From positions 620,001 through 684,000 of the forward strand of contig NZ_NERV01000002.1 in assembly GCF_003063315.1 (NCBI RefSeq): a stretch of DNA of 64,000 bases, read 5' to 3'. The position numbers and the translations under genes were made by a program. This stretch comes from Limnohabitans sp. T6-5. GTDB taxonomy: Bacteria; Pseudomonadota; Gammaproteobacteria; Burkholderiales; Burkholderiaceae_C. Positions 15,371 to 23,700 of this stretch are shown piece after piece (the stretch's first letter is position 1; each line of letters opens with the position of its first letter). A model generated the notes under the pieces. That model did not search any database, was not told the DNA's origin, and saw nothing but the letters and a program-made list of their open reading frames with translations.

Positions 15371-16336
15371 ATGGCTGACGCAATCCAAGGCGCATCTGTC
15401 GCCAACATCACCCCTACCCTGACCGTCATCGACGGCAACATCACGACCACCAGCCTGCAAGTCTCAGAGCATTTTGGGAAACGACACGATCTTGTCTTGC
15501 GGGCCATTCGCAACCTGGAATGCAGTGCCGAATTCCGTCTCCGCAATTTTGCGGAGACGGTCGAGACCCGCGAAAACCCCAGTGGCGGTGCGCGCATTCC
15601 ATCACCCGCTTTCAGCATCACCCGTGATGGTTTCGTTTTTCTCGCCATGGGCTTCACCGGAAAAGAAGCTGCACAGTGGAAAGAAGCCTACATCACTGCC
15701 TTCAACCGCATGGAGCGCGAACTGATCGCACGCACCACCCGCCCGGTAGGCCCGACCATCGACTACCGGCGCATCGATGCCAACATGGCCCAAACCCTCA
15801 AAGAAGAAGTGGCCCGCATCGTGGCCACTGGCCGCCAAGGCTACGGCGAGACCTGGGCACGCCTGCACCGCAAGTTTCGGGTCAACAGCTATTTAGAGCT
15901 TCCGGCCAGCCAATACCAAGCAGCCTTGGCCTACCTTTCCGCCAAATCAGGCACAGCCGTCAGCATGCCCCAGCCAAGCGCCATCGACCCCGCAGAACTG
16001 CTTTTATCGGGACAGTCTGATCCCGTGGCGCTCACCGCAGCGCAACAAGCCATGGTCGACCACCGCGCCTGGGAGCTGGCAGGCCATGCCCGCGAACTCA
16101 TTCATGCCCACATCCAGCGGCGCATCGCCTACAAAACCATTCCAGACAACCGCACAGACGAAACAGTGCTCATGCTGGTTGAGAGCACCACCCTGGGCAA
16201 CGCGCTCACGCACTTCTATGGCACCCAACTGGGCAATATGGCCAGCATCCTCAGCTACATGCAGGCCACCGCCCAACAAACCATGGACCGCTACAAGACG
16301 GACATGGGCAGATTGGGAGCAGCTGGCGCGATGTGA
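15371..16336 (+). CDS. Rha-family antirepressor with C-terminal ORF6C-like region
   Basis: The 321-residue protein has an N-terminal pRha domain (about 15-120: VSEHFGKRHDLVLRAIRNLEC, then ITRDGFVFLAMGFTGKEA, then WKEAYITAFNRMEREL). A second domain at about 140-200 (EEVARIVATGRQGYGETWARLHRKFRVNSY) resembles the KilA/ORF6C segment joined to phage antirepressors. It probably antagonises the prophage repressor. A GGAG ribosome-binding site precedes the ATG. Its leader is the C4-like RNA, so expression would be limited both by repressor and by antisense RNA. Confidence 0.85.
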   Translation: MADAIQGASVANITPTLTVIDGNITTTSLQVSEHFGKRHDLVLRAIRNLECSAEFRLRNFAETVETRENPSGGARIPSPAFSITRDGFVFLAMGFTGKEAAQWKEAYITAFNRMERELIARTTRPVGPTIDYRRIDANMAQTLKEEVARIVATGRQGYGETWARLHRKFRVNSYLELPASQYQAALAYLSAKSGTAVSMPQPSAIDPAELLLSGQSDPVALTAAQQAMVDHRAWELAGHARELIHAHIQRRIAYKTIPDNRTDETVLMLVESTTLGNALTHFYGTQLGNMASILSYMQATAQQTMDRYKTDMGRLGAAGAM

Positions 16337-16367
16337 TTGAGGGCACCACCCTTAGGGGTGGCTTCAC

Positions 16368-16742
16368 TCACTTGGCAGTGGTTGTGGGGGCCGGTGCAAT
16401 CGTAATCCGGTCCCCAAACTTGGTGTAGAGGGCAAAAATTCCAGACAGCAAAACCCCAAGCACCACAGCGCCGCCCAAAATCAAGGTTTTCCAGCGTACC
16501 AGGTCATCTACCTTTTTACGAGTTGAGTCGCTGGACTCTTTAAGCGAGTCCACCTTACCTTCCAGCCTTGCCATGGACACCTTGCTGTCGGTGTCCATTT
16601 GGTGCATGGCCGTGCGCAACTCCATCACCGCCTGCACAAAGTGGTATTCAGGATGTCCAAGGCCCGGTGCGATCCGGCTTGGCTCTGTCTCCGCGTTGAC
16701 GCGGGGTGTGCTTTCAGCACTTGATCTGTTGGCTTCAGTCAT
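16368..16742 (-). CDS. Membrane-anchored coiled-coil protein
   Basis: The 124-residue protein starts at 16742 (MTEANRSSAES) and has a coiled coil at about 45-85 (MHQMDTDSKVSMARLEGKVD). One membrane helix follows at about 92-113 (TLILGGAVVLGVLLSGIFAL) and then a short tail. The start overlaps the stop of the upstream gene (ATGA), so the pair forms a small leftward operon. Small phage membrane proteins of this shape include spanin-like and exclusion proteins, but no family is recognised. Confidence 0.65.
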   Translation of the reverse strand: MTEANRSSAESTPRVNAETEPSRIAPGLGHPEYHFVQAVMELRTAMHQMDTDSKVSMARLEGKVDSLKESSDSTRKKVDDLVRWKTLILGGAVVLGVLLSGIFALYTKFGDRITIAPAPTTTAK

Positions 16743-17026
16743 TGCGAAAACTTCACAGACAGCCACTCCCACATATCGTTTGGGCCGCGACCATAGTACG
16801 CACTGATTGGCGTCACCAGTGCAGCGCCGACACGCGATTTCTCACCCTCTGATTGACCCGTGATTTCAAGATGTCCAGACAGTCCAGTACTCGTGCCGTC
16901 AAACCGCACCAACCAACCACGGTCGTTCACCAATTGATGCCTGTCGGCTTCAGGAATAGCGGACACCACCGCCGCGTTCAGTGGGCCAGTGTCTTTGGCA
17001 AGAGAAATAACAACAAAAATTGGCAT
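16739..17026 (-). CDS. Small phage-cargo protein of unknown function
   Basis: The 95-residue soluble protein starts MPIFVVISLAKDTGPLNAAV and contains a conserved-looking core (WLVRFDGTSTGLSGHLEITG) and GAALVTPISAYYGRGPNDMWEWL. The alternation of beta strands and the length recall small phage-encoded accessory proteins. It is translationally coupled to the membrane protein downstream. No family is recognised. Confidence 0.6.
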   Translation of the reverse strand: MPIFVVISLAKDTGPLNAAVVSAIPEADRHQLVNDRGWLVRFDGTSTGLSGHLEITGQSEGEKSRVGAALVTPISAYYGRGPNDMWEWLSVKFSQ

Positions 17027-17127
17027 AGCGTAAGTCTAGCACTTGGCTAATTTCTGGTCTGTGCGGTGCCCCATCTATGATGCGCAAACTTTCCGTTTTC
17101 GGATACCATAAGAACTCGGAGGAAGTC

Positions 17128-17334
17128 ATGAAATCAACATTGGTATTGCTTTTGGCCTGCATTTGCGCAAGCTCTTTTGCAGCAGGAAGCCACAGCCGCA
17201 AAAGCCACATCCGCAAGAACGGCACCTACGTCGCCCCCAGCCGGGCCACCAACCCAGATCACACACGCGCCAACAATTACAGCCACCAGGGTAATGTGAA
17301 CCCCTACAACGGAAAACAGGGCACCAAGCCATGA
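17128..17334 (+). CDS. Small secreted protein with Asn/Tyr-rich repeat-like tail
   Basis: The 68-residue protein has a signal peptide (MKSTLVLLLACICASSFAAG) and a mature part of about 48 residues: basic (SHSRKSHIRKNGTYVAPSR), then NPDHTRANNYSHQGNVNPYN. The end pattern NYSxxGNVNPYxGKxGT is widespread in small secreted bacterial and phage-borne proteins of unknown function. GGAGG lies eight bases before the ATG at 17128. It is coupled by an ATGA overlap to a membrane-protein gene. Confidence 0.7.
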   Translation: MKSTLVLLLACICASSFAAGSHSRKSHIRKNGTYVAPSRATNPDHTRANNYSHQGNVNPYNGKQGTKP

Positions 17335-17699
17335 GCAACGCCAACAAAGCCGTTATTGCAGCATTTTTTCTCTCTGTCATATTTCCGCCGTTTGCCCATG
17401 TCGGTCAGCATCGAGCCACGCATGACGGATTCAAATTTATCGCCAGCCATGACGGCTACGCAGCGGTTCACATCGCACTTTTAATGGCCATCTGGTTTGC
17501 TATCGCCGTCGCCGCCTGCATCATCAACCGAAAGCAGATTTTTACTTTTCTTACAAACTGGCATAAAGACAAAATCATTTTTGAGCAAGCCAAAATCCGC
17601 AAAGAAATCGATGCAAGGTCTGAGGTAGCCCGCATCATGGCTGATGCCATCCTGCGTCATGCTGAAATCACGTCTGCGCAACAGAAAAAATTATTCTGA
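17331..17699 (+). CDS. Two-helix membrane protein, possible lysogenic cargo
   Basis: The 122-residue protein has membrane helices at about residues 5-20 and 45-65 (HIALLMAIWFAIAVAACII) and a basic cytoplasmic helix rich in Lys/Glu. It overlaps the secreted protein gene by four bases and runs against the late operon. That orientation and the leader peptide of its partner suggest genes expressed in the lysogen, for example superinfection exclusion. The role is inferred. Confidence 0.6.
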   Translation: MSNANKAVIAAFFLSVIFPPFAHVGQHRATHDGFKFIASHDGYAAVHIALLMAIWFAIAVAACIINRKQIFTFLTNWHKDKIIFEQAKIRKEIDARSEVARIMADAILRHAEITSAQQKKLF

Positions 17700-17723
17700 T
17701 CTGCTTGCAACCCAGCGCCGCCC

Positions 17724-20700
17724 TCACCGCATCTTCTCCCCCAACTCCTCCCACAACTTGGTCTTCTTGGCCCGTTGGTACTCCACGCCTTCGTCAAACT
17801 CTTCGCGGCTGATGCCGTTTACTTGGTACTGGCGGCGCAGCTTGGCGATGTTGTGGTCAATTTCACTTGACTCGGCCTCGGTCTTTTTCACCAAATTCCG
17901 ACGCAAGCCATCCGTGGGGTAGCTGCCCAGCTTCAGGCCAAATGCCGATGAAATGGCCTGGGCCATGGACTGCGCACGCCCAAAACCATCCTCCTTGCCA
18001 CGGTAGGCGTTTTGCACACCCGTGTACGCATAAGACCCCGGAAGGATCAGCACGTTGGGCATCATCCACTTGTACATATAGTCCAGCACCTTGCCCGACT
18101 GTTCGGCCATGGTGTCAGTCTCCAGCGCAATGGCTTTGCCGGTGAAGGCCGATTTGTTCAGCATCAGCTCGCTCAACATGCCGATGATGCCCCCGATCTG
18201 CAAAGCGGGCGGCAACGGAATTGCTGAATGCCCCTGGCCCACGTCGAACACATCGCCCACGGGCACAAAACGGCGCACATCCAAAAACACTGGCGATCCA
18301 TGCGCATCGTTCCAGGGCATGCGGATCAGCTTGGGCACCCCGCCCCAAATTTTCCCGGCTTTTTCTTCGGGCAGCAGCTTGCGCAGCTCGTCCTCGTCAT
18401 CATCGCCACCCGCCAACATGGCCCCCATGGCATTCAGGGCCCCAGCCACCGCCATGAGCTTGAGCAGCTTGTGCGGCTTCTTGCCCGCCGTCTCCAAAAA
18501 CATGGGGATCGCCCGGTAGCTGAACGCCATGAACGGCCATGCCGAATTCTTCATGGCCACGATCCAAGGCGCATTGACCGAGTAATCCAGGAACGACTTG
18601 CGAGAGACTTTGCCCGCCGCCATGTCGTCCACACCCGATTCTTTGGCCTTGAGCCACGCCGCCAGGCGAAACACTTCATCTTCAGACTGGTACAGGTCGA
18701 TCAGCGTTTTGCCCTCTTGCACCACCGCGCCAACCACTTTGCCCGCCGCCTTGCTCCCTATGCGCCCAGGCGTTGACCCCATGAGCCCACCCGCGGCGTT
18801 GTACACAGCCGGGAACTTGGCATGCATGAACTGCTGCACCGCATTGAACGCCCCCACCTGGCTGCCCAGCTCGTCCTCAATGCCCAGCTCTTTTTGCAGA
18901 TCCTTCAAAATGGGTTCAAGCTGGTCGTTTTGCATCTCCACCGTGGCCCAGCTGCCCAGCTCTCCGCCCGAGTCCTTGTAGCGGTTCACAATCAACTGCG
19001 CCGCCTCGCGGTCGGCAATGCCCATCTTGGCGGCCTGGTTCATGGCCTTGCCCAAAATGCCCTTGTTGTCCCGGTTGCTGGCGGCCATCAAAATCCGCAA
19101 GGCCTTGCGCACATGCGCCTGACTCACGTCGTGCCAGTCGGCCATGACGAAGTTGGACATGATGTTGTTCATGTGCACACCCGGGCTCAGCGCCGTCTTG
19201 CTGGTCTTCCACCAGCCTTGCAGAGTGTTGAAGGCCTCAATAGGCACCTTGCCAAACGACGGGTTGCTCACCTGGCGCACATCGTTCCACACCGGCCCCG
19301 GAATGAAGCGGCCCGCCAGCTTGCCGTACTTGGCCACCGCCGTGCCTGCAATCTTGGTGTCGGGCACCTGCACCCACTCGCCGGGCTTGAACACATGCCC
19401 CCAGCCTTCTTCGGCTGTCACCAACTTGCCGGGCACATCGGCCGCCACCAGCTTGGCCTGGGTCTTGGCCAACCAGGCCAGATACCGCCCCACCTCCACG
19501 TCATGGATCATGCCGTGCAGCGTTTTGGCAATGGCAAAGCGCGCCTCATCCACCTCGCCCATCTTGGTGCGCTCGTCTGCGGTGTAGTCACGCCACATGA
19601 CCACCTTGTCGCCCTGGGTGTCACGCGCCTCAAACGTGCCCGCCTGCGTCCAGTCCTGATACTTGGCCGGCATGGGCTCGGCCGCTGGCCAGTAATTCAC
19701 CTCCAGCACCTTGCCCGGCTGTTTGCCGTCCATGCCTTCAAGCGGCGTCACACCTTCGCCAGATGCTGCCCGGCGCTCCAGGCGAATGAACTTTTCTCCC
19801 TTGAGCGCGGTGTCAGCCTGGCCCTCTTGCGTCTTGCGCTTCCACCAGCCCGGTGCCGCCGCCTGAATCTGGCGCATGCTGGCACCCTCTTCAAAACCCC
19901 GGCCCTTGTACTGGTCACCCAACACAGAAATCGTGCGGCTGCGCTTGGCGTTTTCTTTGTCCGACAGCTCCACCACATGCTTGGCGTAGCTGCGGCGCAG
20001 GTAGGCAAACCGGTGCGCCTTGTACGCCTTTTCGCTCAGCTGGCCCAGCGTCACCGCCTCGCGGCTCAGGTGGTCGATCATCTTTTGCACCTCTTGCAGC
20101 ACCTTGACCGACTCGGCGGGCAAATCCTGCATCAAGCGATCCGCTGCAGATGCATCCGCCTCGTTCATCCAGGCGTAGGCCACCCGGCTCTCTGAGCGGG
20201 TCAAGGTGTTGAGCTTGTCCAGCAAGCGGCCCACCTTGCGCAAATGCTGCATCTTGCGCCCCTGCATGATGGCCCGCTGGTCAATCACCGACTCGGGCAC
20301 GCCATAGTCAGACACCACCCCCGCCTTGACCGCATCGGACGTGAAGCGGTCCAGCTGCTGCGCCGCAAAGTCATAGGCCCACGACGTTAGCTTTTCCAGC
20401 CGGGTCATGCGCGTCAAGGCATGCGCGGCTGCATCAAGCACCGATCCGCCTGCCTTGGCCTTTTCATGAATGATCTCGTCAGCCCGATCCTGTGCCGATA
20501 GGCCTTCTGTCTTGGCCGGGGCACGGGACAGGCGCGTCGGCTCGGATTGACTGTCTGGGTCGTTTGCGGAGACAATGCGCGCATCCCCCCCATCGTTTTG
20601 CACGTTGAGAAGGACGGTCTGAATTGCTTCGGTGGCATTCTTCGTGGAGGGTACTTTCTGGCCCGTCACATTGGCTTCACCTTGCTGGCGCGCCTTGATG

Positions 20701-23700
20701 AAACCCGCCAGATTCTTTTCCGTTAAAATCTTTTTTGTTCCCGGCTTGTTTTGGTATGCCGTATCGGGCAATTGGAGCCCGACCCGCCTCAAAACAGCTG
20801 GGAATACTTTTTTGTCGATGTACCTTGCATTGCCTTGGGCAAACCACTGAGAAAACGGCGGTGGGCTACCGTCCTTGTCATAAGCATTTGTCAATAGGCG
20901 TATTTCGCTGGCTCGGCGCTGACCTTGTGCTCTTGGGTCAAGCGTGATCATCACAACCGCGCCTCCCACCAAATCTGGCGCAATGATCACCAGTGCCCCG
21001 TTAACCGTGGCCGAATCAAACACAGCCGCTGGATTGTCCAACCACTGCGGCACCATCTTCCACTCTGCTGACGTCATGTTCGGGTGGCGGGCGTCCCCGC
21101 CCCGTGGCGCGCCCCTCATGGGTTTGCCTACCGCCGCCTCATCCAGAATGACGGGTCCATTTCCTTCATCCAACAGATCAAGAATGTCAGAGCGGTCCAA
21201 AACAACTGCGGCAACTTGGCCTCGTGACGGACTTTGTGGCACCGAACCGCCAAACAACGCATCAATGCGGGCCTCGTAATTGGCCTTTGTGTCAGAGCGG
21301 CGCGACAGCATCACCCCCTCACTGGCCGGGTTCTTCTTGCGCCACAGCTCGGCCAGCCTCTCAAACACCGGGTAGTCCTTGGCCAGCATGTCTTCGATGT
21401 CAGCAAAGCCCCGCGCGCGGGCCTCGCGCTGCAGCCAGGCCTCTTGCCGCTTGATGTCCTCTTGCAGCGTGGTAGACAGTCGGGTGTCTCCGATGTAGCC
21501 CACCCGGCGCGATGGCAGTTTGCCCGCCACGTAATCGCGGGCACCGTGCACCAGCTCGGCCACAAAAAGGTCGGCGCGCTGCTGCTGGCTCAGTGATCCG
21601 TCCAGCATGTCGGTGATCTTCTGGGCAATCTTGTCGTAGCCGTGGGCCTGCATCCAGTCGCGCACCATCACCACCACCTTGCGCCAGCCCTTGATCTTGG
21701 CCAGCTCAGCGGTCGGAATGTCCACGATCACCTCTTCGGTGGCTTCGGCAGTGGACAGCTTGCCGCGCTTTTGCAGCTCAGTCACTGCCCGGCGCACGCT
21801 GGCGTTCTGGGCATAAACCAGGTGCATCGCCGTCTTGAGCGAAGACCCCAGCACAGCGCGCAAGCCGTAGTGGGCCGCTTCGTGCTCGGCCAGCACATGC
21901 TCGGCGCGCAACTCGTCGGACAGACCAGACGCGAACATGTACAGCTCGCCCTTGTGCATCGCGCCCTCAACGTCATCCCATGCGTCCTGTCGAATGATGT
22001 ACTCGCGCAGCGCTGGCGGGGCCTTGCCGGGGTCGGCCAGCACATGCACCGTGGGCATGTTCGGCATTTTGGCTTTGATGCGTTCGACCAACGTATCCAG
22101 GGCCTCCTTCGACATACCCTGGCCACTGAACTCTGCGCGACTCATCGCCGCGCCCTGCTCCTTTTGATAGCCAGCGAGGTTTTTCTCGGTTAAAATTTTT
22201 CTTGTTCCCGGCTTGTTTGCCGTCGCTTCCCTGGGCAATTGGAGCCCAGCACGCGCGGCAACGGTCGGGAATTCTTTTTGATTCACATAGCGCGCCAAAC
22301 CATCGCGTAACCAGAGGCCAAATGGCGGTGGCCCTGCATCTTTGTCATAGGCGTTTGTCACCTCATGCGCCACCAAAGAAGCGCTCACAGTCGAGTCAGG
22401 TTCTACCGTCACCAGCACCACAGCTCCATTGACCAACTCGGGGGCCACGAACACAAGTGCCCCTTCAACCGTATGGCTGTCAAACACAGCAGCTGGTTTT
22501 TCAATCCAGCCAGGCACCTTTTTCCAAAGATCAGCCGTCATCGCTGGGTGTTTAGATAGACCCTTGATAACCTTGCTTTCACGCAGCACAAGAGGCAGAG
22601 CCTCAAAACCCAGCAGCGACAAGACATCCGAGCTGTCCAACACCTTGACCCCCACACGATTAGCGCCACCCCCTGCAAACAGCGCATCAATGCGTGCTTC
22701 GTAGGCTTGCTGGGTTGCCTGACTTCGGCTGAGCATCGCAGCGCCAATGTCATTTTCAGTCTTGCGGGCACCTTCCAGCTCCTCGCCGCTGTCTTCGATC
22801 TTGGCTGGCTTTCCGCTGTCGGCAGCTTGCTCAATATTTGAGGCTTGAGGTAAACTATTGACGCCGCTTTTGCCCCTGGGAGAAGGGGGGTTGCTCTCAG
22901 CAACTGGCGCACTGGTCCCGGTGCGTTCCCAAAGCGGCTTCCACCCTTCATTTTTCTGTTCATGTCCGATTTGGCCACTGGGAGACGTGGGGTTGCCTCC
23001 GGCAACTAACGTATCAGCCGACTCTCGCTTGCCATCGTCTGAATGCGGCTGTACACTTTTGGTTGGGCTCTGGCTTGACACCATCGCGGTCTTGGAATCG
23101 GCTTCATTTCCAAGATTGGCAGACAAGGCTGATGCGCCGACATCAGCAGCAGGAACGGGTAACCTGCCCCAGAGTTTTTTACCACCGGGTGCCTTGACAA
23201 ACTCGTCGCCGCTTACTTTTTCTTCGTTGGCAGTGGGTCCGGTAGGCCCATTGCCTTGATCGCTGCGGCCACCGCCCGCCGCATTTGCGGGCTCGCCTCC
23301 AGCTTTTTCACCAGGTTTAGTGTCTTCTCCAGCGTTTCCCCGCTGGGTGTCTTTGGCAGTGGCATCGGGTGTCCCTTCAACAGTGGTTTTTGCAGCCTTG
23401 ATCAAATCCTTGCGCTCTGGCGCCTGGGTGTCGCCAAACATCGAGCCCTGAGCGGGATCGCCCGCACTGTCCAGCGCGTCCATGTAAGCCAGGATGAAAT
23501 CCGCCATGCGGCGCGGACGGCGAATGTTGTCAGCCAGGAACTGCAGCAAGTCCCGTGTTTCGGGCGAATACTTGTCGCCGAACATCCCGGCCTGGGCCAG
23601 CGCGTCAGAAATCGAGGTACCCGCATCCTTGAGCCGCGACATTTCCTCCACCGCCGCCATCAGGCCGGGCGTGATGTCCGAATCGAACCGGGCACCCTTG

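Noticed and set aside
16344-16363. Terminator between convergent genes after the second Rha gene
   Set aside because: A CCACCC-TTAG-GGGTGG-like hairpin exists but has no T run in either direction, so I cannot support it as a terminator.
18822-20195. 457-codon open frame opposite the giant gene, and similar long frames at 24498-25604 and 26564-27973
   Set aside because: They are antisense shadows of GC-rich coding DNA, have low-complexity His/Arg-rich translations and no family pattern. The opposite strand carries clear protein families or continuous coding.
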